A stretch of DNA of 47,214 bases, taken from IMG/VR virus record IMGVR_UViG_3300046517_000659, positions 1 through 47,214 of that record. The stretch is one strand, 5' to 3'. A model generated the notes under the pieces. The model was not told the DNA's origin and made no database searches. It worked only from the letters and a program-made list of their open reading frames with translations. The position numbers and the translations under genes are program-made. Origin of the DNA: a virus. This document shows positions 1-8,181 of the stretch, piece after piece (the first letter of the stretch is position 1; every line of letters begins with the position of its first letter).

Positions 1-3
1 CAT

Positions 4-327
4 CTACATCCCCTTCGCGATAATCTTGTCTTTCTGCTGGCTGCTGTGGCTCGACCCGATCCAGAATCCCCAGCCCGCCGAGAACGCCACGACATACGCC
101 TGCAGGATGATGTTCTTCGCGTCGGTCGCCATCTGCGAGGGCTCGGCGCTGAAATAGATGATCAGGAAGAAGAACTGGAACATGATCACCAGGGTAATCA
201 GAAACGCCTTGTCGGTGAACACGTTGCGAAACGTCTCAGGCTCCGACGTGGTGTCGCCCTTGGTGACGGAGGTCTCGTGCCTCTCGGTTTTAGTCTCGGT
301 GGTCGGCGGTGCGGTTTCGTCGGGCAT
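4..327 (-). CDS. Putative holin-like membrane protein
   Basis: 107 residues. A hydrophilic Thr/Glu-rich N-terminus (about 1-40) precedes two hydrophobic helices (about 41-59 and 73-91) joined by a short acidic loop, and the short C-terminus is charged (QQKDK). Two helices with a charged tail are typical of class II holins and of holin-like phage membrane proteins. The ATG overlaps the stop of the upstream gene (ATGA), so the in-frame upstream extension is unlikely to be used. It is the last gene visible in the late block and sits beside a second small membrane protein, which fits a lysis pair. No endolysin is visible next to it, so the holin role is inferred from topology and position only. 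Confidence 0.6.
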   Translation of the reverse strand: MPDETAPPTTETKTERHETSVTKGDTTSEPETFRNVFTDKAFLITLVIMFQFFFLIIYFSAEPSQMATDAKNIILQAYVVAFSAGWGFWIGSSHSSQQKDKIIAKGM

Positions 328-530
328 CAGCCAATCCGCATCGGGCGATTGAGCGTTTGCAGGCTCACTCCGAACAGCGAGAAGAACCAGAGCACCACGA
401 CGATCACCACAATCGCGACGATTACCCAATGAAGGATTTGCGAGATTTGGGCGTCCATCGGGATTTTACTGAGTAGCCAGAGGGCCACCCCAGCCACGAC
501 AATGAATAGAATCAACTCGACTGGTGACAT
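327..530 (-). CDS. Small two-helix membrane protein, possible holin or antiholin
   Basis: 67 residues, almost all hydrophobic: one helix near residues 3-20 and a second near 33-54 that is rich in Val and Ile, ending in an arginine-containing tail (RPMRIG). A Shine-Dalgarno sequence (AGGAGA) lies about 7 bases before the ATG. The stop overlaps the start of the next membrane gene. A pair of adjacent small membrane proteins at the end of a late operon suggests a holin/antiholin pair, but no family is recognised. Confidence 0.55.
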   Translation of the reverse strand: MSPVELILFIVVAGVALWLLSKIPMDAQISQILHWVIVAIVVIVVVLWFFSLFGVSLQTLNRPMRIG

Positions 531-539
531 AGAACTCTC

Positions 540-827
540 CTAGCACCCTTCGCAGGGCTTGCCGTCTTTGAGCCACAGATAAACAGGGAAGTGCCTGTCC
601 GTATCGTACTTGACCGTCAGCGTCATCCGCTTGTGGCTGTGCCCGTGAGCCGTCATCGTCGCCGTGGGCGTCGGCGTCTCCTCGATCCACTCCGCCTTCA
701 CCGGCGCGAGGTCGAAGCCTTTGCAACTCTGGCAGCCCGCCATCACGCAGGTCAGCCGGCGCCCTTCGTGGAACAGCGCCCGATGCCCGCAAGTGCAGAA
801 TGCGTCCTGTGCTATCGGTTCGCTCAT
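540..827 (-). CDS. Small cysteine-rich protein, probable zinc binding
   Basis: About 95 residues. The first half has metal-ligand spacing: CTCGH near 11-15, a second Cys near 26, then CQSC near 32-35. The end is GKPCEGC. A His-rich stretch (HGHSHK) lies in the middle. The N-terminus (MSEPIA) resembles that of the next gene upstream (MGEPIA), so the two may be a tandem duplication. There are two adjacent ATG codons (830 and 827); I chose 827 because it matches the neighbour's start motif. The function is unknown; a structural zinc fold is inferred from the cysteines. Confidence 0.5.
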   Translation of the reverse strand: MSEPIAQDAFCTCGHRALFHEGRRLTCVMAGCQSCKGFDLAPVKAEWIEETPTPTATMTAHGHSHKRMTLTVKYDTDRHFPVYLWLKDGKPCEGC

Positions 828-831
828 CATA

Positions 832-1014
832 CTACACCGTGCAAATAATTGCGTCCGCGCGGTCCTGCTCCTCATAAGCCGATGGGCAGGCGTCGCATTT
901 GCCGTCGTTCCCATAGCCGCCGTTACAACAGTTATTGCCGCACTTGCCGCAGATGACCATATCGCGCCGACAGTGTGAACAATAAGACCACCGATGTGCT
1001 ATCGGTTCGCCCAT
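832..1014 (-). CDS. Small cysteine-rich protein, probable zinc binding
   Basis: 60 residues with nine cysteines in tight CxxC-type spacing (YCSHC, CGKCGNNCC, KCDAC), so it probably binds two zinc ions. The ATG at 1014 is preceded by AAGGGG at a good distance; the longer frame would need a TTG. It ends one base before the preferred region of the paralogous-looking gene downstream. The role is unknown. Such mini zinc proteins often bind nucleic acid or act as adaptors, but nothing here shows that. Confidence 0.5.
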   Translation of the reverse strand: MGEPIAHRWSYCSHCRRDMVICGKCGNNCCNGGYGNDGKCDACPSAYEEQDRADAIICTV

Positions 1015-1072
1015 GTCAGCCCCTTTCGCCAATGGTAGAGCATCCAGCTAACCTGACTCGCCTGTTCTGCCG

Positions 1073-1876
1073 TCATTGCCACACGCAATCCCCGCCGCCG
1101 AGGGGACAGTTATCCCCTACGAAAATCCACGGGTACCCCGGCCCTGCGCCCCCGTGTAACTGTATGTTCGTAAACTGCCCCGGCGGTAGCGCGGGCTGCG
1201 GGCGTCCCTTAATCACCACTATAACATCCCCAACATCGGTGAAATACAACCGCACCCACTGGTTGTGCTCGTGTGTGTGGATAATCGGGATCAACTGGCA
1301 ATCGTTATCCGTCGTCACCCAGGTCGGCGGAAACGGCATATCTTTCGTGTAGGCGAAGCCGTTGCCGAGGTCGCGGCAGTTGCCACCGACAGGCCCGGTG
1401 ATGTGGCAAGCGAACAGATGTGAGCGCTCAGCGCTGCCGAGGTTATCGCGGCAATCGGCGAGGCTGTTCCACGGCCCCATGAGACCGGACTGTCCGCCTT
1501 CACGCGCGGTCACGTTGTAGTAGAAGGCCTTTTTGACGTGCGGTGGTATGGCGGAACGTGCAGGATTCGAACCTACGGTGCCCGTAGTTCCAGCTTTCCG
1601 AGCATCCCCTTTATGTCGCCTCTCCAACGGTGCGCGCGCCGTCGGCTCTGGTATTAAAGGCGGGGCGGCTTCATCCACTCGCCCAACGTTCCCAGTTTGC
1701 GCATGGCTGATAATCGTCAGCGTCAGCACCTGCTTCGGCTCGTTGACGAATTGGGCAAAGCGGGCGCTGGCGTGTGCACAGGTGCTACAGAGCAGGAAGA
1801 ACACGGCGAGAGCGACGAGGGCGAGCCACAGTCGCCCGTCCGGTCGCCGCCTCGCGTTGTACTGGGTCGGGTCCAT
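1073..1876 (-). CDS. Exported protein of unknown function, overlapping a tRNA-like element
   Basis: 267 residues. A basic N-terminus (ARRRPDGR) is followed by a hydrophobic segment (about 15-32) and AHA-S, a Sec-type signal peptide. The C-terminal half is rich in Cys, Pro and Gly, with spaced cysteines (SLADCRD, HLFACH, GGNCRD, DNDCQ, GDNCP) that could form disulfides in the periplasm. The frame runs unbroken through the tRNA-like sequence at 1549-1692 (about residues 62-110), and that part of the protein (GTTGTVGSNPARS) looks like translated tRNA rather than selected protein. The ATG is preferred to the GTG at 1906. The protein may be a fusion created when the tRNA-like piece entered. No family is recognised. 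Confidence 0.5.
   Translation of the reverse strand: MDPTQYNARRRPDGRLWLALVALAVFFLLCSTCAHASARFAQFVNEPKQVLTLTIISHAQTGNVGRVDEAAPPLIPEPTARAPLERRHKGDARKAGTTGTVGSNPARSAIPPHVKKAFYYNVTAREGGQSGLMGPWNSLADCRDNLGSAERSHLFACHITGPVGGNCRDLGNGFAYTKDMPFPPTWVTTDNDCQLIPIIHTHEHNQWVRLYFTDVGDVIVVIKGRPQPALPPGQFTNIQLHGGAGPGYPWIFVGDNCPLGGGDCVWQ
1549..1692 (-). other. tRNA-like element with acceptor, T arm and CCA, 144 bases
   Basis: On the minus strand the ends form a perfect 7-bp acceptor stem (GGAACGT with ACGTTCC), followed by G and CCA. Next to it is a canonical T arm (GTAGG, TTCGAAT, CCTGC). The 5' part has a serine-type D arm (GGC GAGTGGATGAA GCC), and a TACGG-GCA-CCGTA hairpin resembles a class II variable arm. 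The middle is about 50 bases too long and folds on its own (CCTTTA/TAAAGG enclosing CCGACGG/CCGTTGG). I cannot place an anticodon with confidence. It could be an interrupted tRNA-Ser, a tRNA-derived attachment site, or a structured RNA with a tRNA mimic end. Confidence 0.5.
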
Positions 1877-1963
1877 TGAGTTAATCCAGCGAAGGGCCGA
1901 GTACACACTGTGAAAGCCAAGCTGTCGATTTCAAGGCTCTCCACGGCCCCTCGCCAGAAAGGA

Positions 1964-2260
1964 TTACGGATTCGCGGCGATGGTCCCAAGCGCGGCCACG
2001 CTGGCCTGCGCCGAGGTATGCGCCGCCGCCAAGTCTGCCACCGCCTGATCGAGTTCCGCCTGCGTCACCGTGCCAGCCTGCAAGCCCGCCAGCGCGGTCT
2101 GAACGGCGGTAATGCCGGTGCCAACCGCGTCGAGGTCGGTTTTGATGGTTGCGATGCCTGCTGCCAAGTCTGCTTCAGTCGCCATGATTTTCTGTACTCC
2201 TGCCCAAATCTTGTTGAGGGTTATGCGATCGCTCGCGTTAAAGCCGTCGAACCATTTCAT
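1964..2260 (-). CDS. Small alanine-rich coiled-coil protein
   Basis: 98 residues. After a short N-terminus (MKWFDGFNASD) nearly the whole protein is Ala, Thr, Leu and Asp in a regular helical pattern (residues about 25-95), consistent with a long coiled coil. There is no signal peptide or membrane segment. Its ATG overlaps the stop of the membrane/coiled-coil gene upstream (ATGA), so the two are probably made together. It may be a virion or lysis accessory rod; no family is recognised. Confidence 0.5.
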   Translation of the reverse strand: MKWFDGFNASDRITLNKIWAGVQKIMATEADLAAGIATIKTDLDAVGTGITAVQTALAGLQAGTVTQAELDQAVADLAAAHTSAQASVAALGTIAANP

Positions 2261-2568
2261 TCTCGTGGTTCCATTCGCCGTTGCAACAATACATCATCCA
2301 ATGTACGCCGAATCGACGTGAACTGTTGCGCGAGACTGCTCTGTCCTTGCAAGAGGTCGCCCCGCAACTGCTGCATCGAGGCGATGTTCTCGGCATGCTT
2401 CAATTGGATATTTGCCTCTGCCATCTCGAAACGCCGGTCATCGTCACGCAAGTGCTTCTTGAAGAACCAAAACAGAACGCTCCCGATACTGGCAAGAACC
2501 GTCCCATAGACCGCCATGAACCATTCAAAGAAAGTCCAAGGTACATAGGTTTCTGGCGGTGTTGGCAT
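2257..2568 (-). CDS. Membrane-anchored coiled-coil protein, possible spanin-like
   Basis: 103 residues. One membrane helix (about 17-36, FMAVYGTVLASIG then LFWFF) is followed by KKHLRDDDRR and a long charged helix to the end. An N-terminal anchor with a periplasmic coiled coil is the layout of inner-membrane spanins and of some virion proteins. The ATG at 2568 has GAGGA about 5 bases upstream. An in-frame ATG at 2685 would add about 39 basic residues but lacks a good ribosome site. It is coupled to the next coiled-coil gene. The spanin role is a guess from topology and position near the holin-like genes. Confidence 0.45.
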   Translation of the reverse strand: MPTPPETYVPWTFFEWFMAVYGTVLASIGSVLFWFFKKHLRDDDRRFEMAEANIQLKHAENIASMQQLRGDLLQGQSSLAQQFTSIRRTLDDVLLQRRMEPRE

Positions 2569-2712
2569 TATTCCTCGTCGTGCTAACTCACTGTCAGGTT
2601 TACTAGACTTGTTGTCAAGCCGTCGTTTACTCCCCTTTGCCTTATGTGTGCCCCGATAACCTAAGCTATTGCTTGTGTGAACCATGTTCTCGGTCCACAA
2701 TTTTTATAACGT

Positions 2713-2952
2713 TCACTTTTCACCGCCGCAGATGCAATTCGTGCAGTAAATCGGCCCTATCGGCTTTACCCCTTCTTCAATCGGGTCCAGCACGATTATG
2801 GCCTTGTTGTCGGGCTTTTGAATACACCGATAATGATACGGCGTTATGTGCATGGGCCTGAGCGGTGTCTGCCCTGCCGGTATTGGAATCTCCCACAGGC
2901 GCGGCGTCGGGGTCGCTATTGCCAGAACTATCGCTGCCGCGGCGAGCATCAT
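2713..2952 (-). CDS. Small exported protein with C-terminal cysteines
   Basis: 79 residues. It begins with a short hydrophobic Ala-rich segment (MMLAAAAIVLAIA) that could be a signal peptide, and ends with a Cys cluster (YCTNCICGG). A further Cys lies mid-protein (YRCIQKP). The start overlaps the stop of the large fibre-like gene upstream (ATGA). The function is unknown. The gene fits the run of exported small and large proteins around it. Confidence 0.45.
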   Translation of the reverse strand: MMLAAAAIVLAIATPTPRLWEIPIPAGQTPLRPMHITPYHYRCIQKPDNKAIIVLDPIEEGVKPIGPIYCTNCICGGEK

Positions 2953-5015
2953 CGACTGTCCGCCAGAATCCAGTCGGGGTCGTTGCGCGAGATGAAGTCC
3001 TGATACGTCGAGTGCGCTGCGGGCGGCGTCGGCGCGGGCGCGAGACTCCATATCTCCTCAATCTGCTGCTGGAGCCGTACCGCTGCGCTGGTCTGCGTTG
3101 GAGCGCTCGCCGCCTGTAGCGGCACGGCTACGGACGCGTAGGCCACTGCCGACGACGCTACAATGAGGCTGGCTGAGGCGTAGTCAATGGCTTCGTAATC
3201 CGCCGTCATGCGGCTGCCGAACGTCACGTTCTGCGGCAACTGGACGGCTTGCGGCGCGCCCGGTGAACCGCTCGCGAATCCCGTGAATACCAGTGCCAAA
3301 TCATCGTTCACCGTGGCCGGCCCAATAGGCGCCGCCACGTCGTGTGAGATACCCTCATTCCCCAGCGTGCCGACGATCCCGTCGACCGGCGTAGTGGTGT
3401 TGAGATTCCCCACGTTCACGATAAAGGCGTCGAGTGCGGTCCCCGTAGCCACCATAAAAGTTTGCGTCGAACCGGCAGACAGTCCGGTCTGCGAAAAGAC
3501 GTTCATTTGCACCGTGCCGGAATCATTAGCCTTGGTCCCGACCGTGGCCCAACTAGACGTGCCGGTCAATCGGATAATCCCGATACTTTCTAGCTCCCAT
3601 GATTGGCTGCCTGTACTGGTGAAGTTTTGCGTCCCGATCGAACCCGGCGAGGTTTGGTTGACGTAGCCTGCAGCGTTATTAGTGGGGCTCCCTGAAAGCG
3701 CAGTAGTGGTGCCGCTAGGTTTCGTGACAGTGAACGCGCCGCCTTGATTCGTCGCGACCAGTGCCATTTCATTGTTGGAGATGGTCGTTAGCGCTGGCGC
3801 GTTGGCGTTATTCGCGCTGCCCGAGCTACCGCACGACGAGGCAGGGTCGATTGCCCATCCAGTTCCACTAGTGTTGTGCCAGTCAGTGTAAAAGACGTTA
3901 GGGCTGCCACCAGTCCAGGTATAGGTTGTGCCGATATCCCCGATGACCAGAACTTTATACTGGCAGGCGCTCGGAAAATTTGCCGAGTTGTTACAAATGG
4001 GGATTGAGTTAAGACCCGATGGTGCGGTTAGTGCGCTCCCTGAGTAGGCGCAAGTGACCATCAGGTCGCCGACCGAAGCCCCAGCGTTGATGGTAAAGCT
4101 GCCCGTTGCGGATTTGGCCGAGAATGCCAGCGTCGAGACCGATGCTCCAGTTTGCGGCATCGGAAACACGTTCTGCGCGGAGCCAATCGTTTCGACGCCG
4201 GCAAACGAAACATCGGACGATTGCGCTAGAGCACTCAGGGTTGCCGTGATCGAGGTCACCGAACCAGAGTTGAAGCCTTCAGCGCCGGCGCCTACCATGA
4301 CCGAGCCTGTACTACTGGCCTCCACTGCGCCGGTGAAGCAGGCTACGTCAGCCGAGGAGCCGCTCTGCGCTGGCATGGTCGGTGAGCCGCTATTCTGATT
4401 CCAGCCCAATACGCCGCTGACTAGCGCCGTGCCGAGGTACGTCGGGAAAGGATGAGCAATGGTCGTCCACCCCGCGCTGCCCGCCGCCCAGTTGCATTCG
4501 CTGAATACCAGGTCACCATTCTGCGCAGGCGTCACGGTCGAGGGCGTACAGCTTGTTGAAGCGGCGCAGCCCGTGGTCGCGGGCGTCTCGAACGTCGGCG
4601 CCACGCCATCTGCCGGATGAAATATCCACTGAAGGACTTCGCCTTGATTACCGTTGGTCCAGCTCGTTGCGATCGCCGAACCCGCATCGCCCGCGATTAG
4701 TATTTTTTGAAAGCACGAGATGACGGTTTTGGTCTGGGTTTTCGGACTGCCCCATGCGCTGATGCCGGTCGCCGACCCGTTGATGGTGATCGCCACGCCA
4801 GTCGCAGCCGACCCCGCCCCACCCCAGTTATTCACACAAATTGCGATACCGTCGCCAACACTGGCATAAGCCGCCACCGTTCCGGTGTTGCACGAGGTCG
4901 ATGCCGCGTTGCTGCAATAGGCGGACTGCGAGCCGTAAGTCACCAGCGCGGCGGCGTGAACCTTTGTCGAAGCGCACACCACCAGAATCGCTATGAGCAG
5001 GACGAGCCGCTTCAC
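2949..5015 (-). CDS. Large exported beta-rich repeat protein, fibre or adhesin like
   Basis: 688 residues. The GTG start overlaps the upstream stop (GTGA) and has a GGAG site before it; it gives a clear signal peptide (VKRLVLLIAILVVC, cleavage near VHA-AA). The mature part is rich in Ser, Thr, Gly, Ala and Val with repeated beta-strand blocks: GSVMVGAGAEGFNSGS and GSFTINAGASVGDLMV are similar units. Paired cysteines suggest disulfides in an oxidising compartment. It lies where receptor-binding or fibre genes usually lie in podoviruses, yet classical fibres carry no signal peptide. The alternative is a host-surface or outer-membrane-associated protein made late. No named family is recognised. 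Confidence 0.6.
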   Translation of the reverse strand: MKRLVLLIAILVVCASTKVHAAALVTYGSQSAYCSNAASTSCNTGTVAAYASVGDGIAICVNNWGGAGSAATGVAITINGSATGISAWGSPKTQTKTVISCFQKILIAGDAGSAIATSWTNGNQGEVLQWIFHPADGVAPTFETPATTGCAASTSCTPSTVTPAQNGDLVFSECNWAAGSAGWTTIAHPFPTYLGTALVSGVLGWNQNSGSPTMPAQSGSSADVACFTGAVEASSTGSVMVGAGAEGFNSGSVTSITATLSALAQSSDVSFAGVETIGSAQNVFPMPQTGASVSTLAFSAKSATGSFTINAGASVGDLMVTCAYSGSALTAPSGLNSIPICNNSANFPSACQYKVLVIGDIGTTYTWTGGSPNVFYTDWHNTSGTGWAIDPASSCGSSGSANNANAPALTTISNNEMALVATNQGGAFTVTKPSGTTTALSGSPTNNAAGYVNQTSPGSIGTQNFTSTGSQSWELESIGIIRLTGTSSWATVGTKANDSGTVQMNVFSQTGLSAGSTQTFMVATGTALDAFIVNVGNLNTTTPVDGIVGTLGNEGISHDVAAPIGPATVNDDLALVFTGFASGSPGAPQAVQLPQNVTFGSRMTADYEAIDYASASLIVASSAVAYASVAVPLQAASAPTQTSAAVRLQQQIEEIWSLAPAPTPPAAHSTYQDFISRNDPDWILADSR

Positions 5016-6250
5016 CGCTCCACCTTCGCGGTGATCTTGCCGGCGTTGGCCGCGCCCGACCATGCGCTGCTCGTCGAGGGGTCAGTTGCCGAGACACAAC
5101 CGATTTGCTGGTAGGTTCCGACCATCAGGGCGACTCCGATATTGTTGGCGTCCGCCCCAATCGAGAACCCGTTATCGAACGGGCAGTTATACGTCGTCCC
5201 CGAGATGTTCCAGCCAAGTTGCGCCACGCGCGTTCCGACCGCCGTCTTCTCGACGCTCGCCCGCTGCGTAATCATCAGAATGTTCGAATGCGTGCCGAGT
5301 GTCATGTTGAAAATGTCGATCTGGGCCGCCGTGGCGTCGGAGTTGAAGCTCAGCGCCCCAGGTGTCGCCGCCGCGGCGTTCTGATAGTTGGTGTTCGCGT
5401 TGGGCGTCCACTGGACCGTACCGTTCGAGGTCGGCTGATAATCGACCACATACAGCGTCGTCAGCGCACTCGCGGGACAGGCCGCGCCCGAGTCGTAAAC
5501 CGCCCACGGCCCGAAATCCATCGTGCCGCCCGCGCCTAGTTCGTAATCGACCGGAGTGATGCCGCTGCCGCCGCCGATGTTGGGCGTCGTTGTTGCGGGC
5601 GTCGCGTTGCTGACGAAGTTGCTCTGATTGAGCCACGCCGACTCTTTCGACGGTACGGTGCCCGAACCGTTGGTTCCCGCGATATAACACCATTCGAGTT
5701 GAGCCCAGGTCGCCAGCGTCAGCGCCGCGCTCTTGGAGCCGCTGCCGGTATTGGTGGTGAAAAGCTTGTTGTCGGTGCCAATCTGCATCGACGCATAATC
5801 GACACATCCGAAGGCGTTGCCCGTACCAAGAGGCGCCGTGCAATCATTGAATCGGTTGATGAAGGTCGCGGACGTGATATTGTTATTGAGCCGAATCCAT
5901 TGTACGAGTCCGAGCGCGCGATGGGGTTGCGGGAGCTTGTAGTAAATCCCTTGCCCCGGATTTGGCGACCCACCACCCGCGCAGCCGGAGCCGTTGGTTG
6001 CCGTGACATAGTAATCGGTGCCGACGGCGTTCGGATTCCACGGCGCAGCGCTGGTCGAAAATAGCCCGAAGCAATTCGGCGCGAACACCGCGTAAGGGAA
6101 CATCCCGAAGTAGTTGGTCGTCCCTGCGTTGATCGGATTAGGCGTGCCGAAGCCGTTCCAGGTGCCGCCAGCAATCCACGTCCGCGTCTGCGCCGCTGCG
6201 GGCGAGGCCAGCGCCAGCACCATCACGAGCGTTGCGAGAAGCCGTCTCAC
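5012..6250 (-). CDS. Exported fibre-like protein with a LamG-type fold
   Basis: 412 residues. The GTG start is coupled to the upstream stop (GTGA) behind GGGAG, giving a signal peptide (VRRLLATLVMVLALASPAAA, then Q). The middle (about 95-260) resembles a laminin-G/concanavalin-type beta sandwich: FINRFNDC, DYASMQIGTDNKLFTT, TWAQLEWCYI. The C-terminus is a smaller beta-rich block. The LamG-like fold often binds glycans, which suits adhesion to the host surface. The call rests on residue pattern only. Confidence 0.6.
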   Translation of the reverse strand: MRRLLATLVMVLALASPAAAQTRTWIAGGTWNGFGTPNPINAGTTNYFGMFPYAVFAPNCFGLFSTSAAPWNPNAVGTDYYVTATNGSGCAGGGSPNPGQGIYYKLPQPHRALGLVQWIRLNNNITSATFINRFNDCTAPLGTGNAFGCVDYASMQIGTDNKLFTTNTGSGSKSAALTLATWAQLEWCYIAGTNGSGTVPSKESAWLNQSNFVSNATPATTTPNIGGGSGITPVDYELGAGGTMDFGPWAVYDSGAACPASALTTLYVVDYQPTSNGTVQWTPNANTNYQNAAAATPGALSFNSDATAAQIDIFNMTLGTHSNILMITQRASVEKTAVGTRVAQLGWNISGTTYNCPFDNGFSIGADANNIGVALMVGTYQQIGCVSATDPSTSSAWSGAANAGKITAKVER

Positions 6251-7659
6251 AGCGCTCCCGCATTGGCCGAAATGGTGATACCGCCTTGAGTCAGGGTCGT
6301 GTCGCCGGTCGCAGGGCCATCGATTTCCAGCAGGTCGGTCGCCGCCAAGCTGACCGCGCCCGAGCAAGTAAAGGCCGCTGTCTTGCCCGAACCGCTCCAG
6401 ACTGCCGTCCCGATGGTCGTGCTCGAACCGCCCGAAGTGATTTTCTTGATGGTGAAAGTCGTCGAGCCGGTCGCCGCAACCACAGAGGTTCCCGCCGACG
6501 CGGAACAGTTAATCGGTACGGTCTCCGCGACCGTCATGGGGATGTCGCAGAGAATCGCGTTATTGGTCGCCGCGGCGGGCAGCGGACAGGAGAATTTATC
6601 GGTCTTTTGCGTACAGGTCGGCACGCCCGATGAACTGATGCTGGTGACGATGGAGCCTGCCGAGCATGAGCCGCCCGGAGTCGTGCCGTTGATTTTCGTA
6701 CAGGTGATTGAGTAGGCGTGCGAGCCGGTACGGCTGTATGTACAGTCGCCGCCGAGCGTTTCAAACTCAGGGGCATTCGACCCATCAAGCCCGAGGAATT
6801 GCGGGGAGGTCCCCGACGGTACGCCCGTTGGCGCAGCCGTCCAAGTCATCGCGGACGATCCACCGCCCGCGCTCGTCAAGAAGTACCCCGAGGTTCCTGC
6901 CGTTATCGGCCAGTTCCAGTTGTAAGTGCCCGCCGCCGCTTGTGGTACGAGTGAGATATTCCCGCTTGCGGAGCCCCAGAAGTGCTCCGTTCCAACGTCG
7001 TCAACCGACCAGAGCTTCGCCTCGCCCAACGTCTCCACATCGAGTATCGTGCCGGTCGCGCTCGGGCTGGTGTCGGTGTTGCGAATTAGATGGAGAGCGG
7101 GACTCTCGCCGTTGGTCGGCTGATTGAAAATGCATCCGCCGTTGTAGAACGTGCCCGCGCCATCGCCGTAGCAAATCATCGGCTCCCAAAGCGCGGAGAC
7201 CAACTCGAATTGCGCGAAATGCCCGTGTCCGAGAGTCGATGAATCAGCGGCCTGCAAGCCCCAGCCGGTGTTAGCGCCACCAGTTTGAAGCAGCAGCAAC
7301 GAATCGTGATTCGGGTCCAACTGGACGAGAATGTCCGGGTCACCGGGCGCTGCCTGAAGATTGTGAACCGTCAACTTGCCCAGCACTCCCATGTTCCCGA
7401 CTGCGTCTGCGGTATCGATGTTGGGCGACACCACATTCCCCGTGGTCGCGTAATAGGCGATGTCATTCATCGTGCCGGGGTTGACGCCACCGCCCGAGCC
7501 GAAGGTCGCGCAAATCGGCGGCGTATTCGGCAGCAGTTGCACGACGGCCTTTCCCGCAGGGCACGCTCCAACCCCCGGATGCGGCGTGCTGTTATTGTTT
7601 TGCGCAAAGGCTGGCGTTGCCAATGCCGCGAGCAAGGCGATGACGGCGAAGAACCTCAT
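6247..7659 (-). CDS. Exported tail-fibre-like protein
   Basis: 470 residues. Signal peptide MRFFAVIALLAALATPAFA then Q, with cleavage AFA-Q. The body has phage-fibre features: a knob-like middle (LHLIRNTDTSPSATGT, LWSVDDVGTEHFWGS), then a Gly/Ser/Thr-rich linker (SAGGGSSAMTWTAAPTG) and a C-terminal Thr-rich beta domain. The start ATG overlaps the upstream stop (ATGA). It is probably a receptor-contacting or surface-coating protein. The signal peptide is the odd part and is shared with its neighbours. Confidence 0.6.
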   Translation of the reverse strand: MRFFAVIALLAALATPAFAQNNNSTPHPGVGACPAGKAVVQLLPNTPPICATFGSGGGVNPGTMNDIAYYATTGNVVSPNIDTADAVGNMGVLGKLTVHNLQAAPGDPDILVQLDPNHDSLLLLQTGGANTGWGLQAADSSTLGHGHFAQFELVSALWEPMICYGDGAGTFYNGGCIFNQPTNGESPALHLIRNTDTSPSATGTILDVETLGEAKLWSVDDVGTEHFWGSASGNISLVPQAAAGTYNWNWPITAGTSGYFLTSAGGGSSAMTWTAAPTGVPSGTSPQFLGLDGSNAPEFETLGGDCTYSRTGSHAYSITCTKINGTTPGGSCSAGSIVTSISSSGVPTCTQKTDKFSCPLPAAATNNAILCDIPMTVAETVPINCSASAGTSVVAATGSTTFTIKKITSGGSSTTIGTAVWSGSGKTAAFTCSGAVSLAATDLLEIDGPATGDTTLTQGGITISANAGAL

Positions 7660-8006
7660 TGAGTCATTATCGCCCCATAAGTCGTCGCAACCGTTGAAAT
7701 CACGCTGATGTACTCAGTCGGGCAGACCGGCAGGATAAAGCCATGCGGCAGATTCGCTACGCGCGGCGGCAGTGGCCCGCCGAACTGGTATTCGGTCCCC
7801 GGCTGTAGTTCGATTTCGCCGTTCAGCCCCAACGTCGCAGTGACGCCGAAGGCAACATAGATAATGCCGGTCTGCGGCGCACCCGCCGACACGGTGGGCG
7901 GGTTGTTTGCGTAGTTCTTAATCCACAGAAAGCGGCGCGTGGTGTCGAGCGCGAGCGCGATTGCCGCCGTGCCGGTCGCTGCGATTGGTGTTTGTGCTGT
8001 TGCCAT
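7656..8006 (-). CDS. Small beta-rich structural protein
   Basis: 116 residues, no signal peptide. Sequence such as ALALDTTRRFLWIKNYANN and GEIELQPGTEYQFGGPLPP suggests a compact beta sandwich (jelly-roll-like), as in phage decoration or fibre-associated proteins of about this size. It is coupled by ATGA to the exported fibre-like gene downstream. Between its start and the next minus-strand gene lies a plus-strand cassette. Confidence 0.5.
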   Translation of the reverse strand: MATAQTPIAATGTAAIALALDTTRRFLWIKNYANNPPTVSAGAPQTGIIYVAFGVTATLGLNGEIELQPGTEYQFGGPLPPRVANLPHGFILPVCPTEYISVISTVATTYGAIMTQ

Positions 8007-8009
8007 CTA

Positions 8010-8039
8010 TTGACTTGCTTCCCTAGTGGGTGGTACTTA
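8010..8039 (+). promoter_or_regulatory. Promoter of the plus-strand zinc-ribbon cassette
   Basis: TTGACT (8010-8015), an 18-base spacer, then TACTTA (8034-8039). Only seven bases separate the -10 box from the ATG at 8047, so the transcript should start at or next to the initiation codon. No Shine-Dalgarno sequence is present. The same arrangement recurs at 28907 and 44086. Confidence 0.5.
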
Positions 8040-8046
8040 TTGCGAA

Positions 8047-8181
8047 ATGACCGTCGTTCAAGTCACCGCGTTCAAGTGCGACCGATGCCATTGGCTCTGG
8101 ACGCCACGAAAGAAGTCCAAGCCGCTGATTTGTCCCAAGTGCAAAAGCGCGTACTGGAATACGCCAAGGAGAAAGAGATGA
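8047..8181 (+). CDS. Small zinc-ribbon protein, first gene of a plus-strand cassette
   Basis: 44 residues: CDRC at 11-14, then CPKC at 29-32, followed by SAYWNTPRRKR. It matches, part by part, the zinc ribbon at 28946 (CERC, CPNPQC, SPYWNRPRSKK), so the two are paralogues. The pattern C-x2-C, W, C-P-x-C, YWN-x-PR is a widespread mini zinc-ribbon family thought to bind DNA or act in regulation. It stands against the surrounding minus-strand genes, has its own promoter and is probably translated from a leaderless message. Its stop overlaps the next gene (ATGA). Confidence 0.7.
   Translation: MTVVQVTAFKCDRCHWLWTPRKKSKPLICPKCKSAYWNTPRRKR

Noticed and set aside
1031-1080. GGTAGAGC motif on the plus strand resembling a tRNA D arm
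   Set aside because: No matching acceptor stem, anticodon arm or T arm nearby.
1549-1692. Calling the tRNA-like element a certain attachment site
   Set aside because: No integrase is in the window and no host sequence is available, so only a possibility is stated.
2569-2700. N-terminal extension of the 2257-2568 gene
   Set aside because: Possible in-frame ATG at 2685, but it lacks a good ribosome site, while 2568 has GAGGA.
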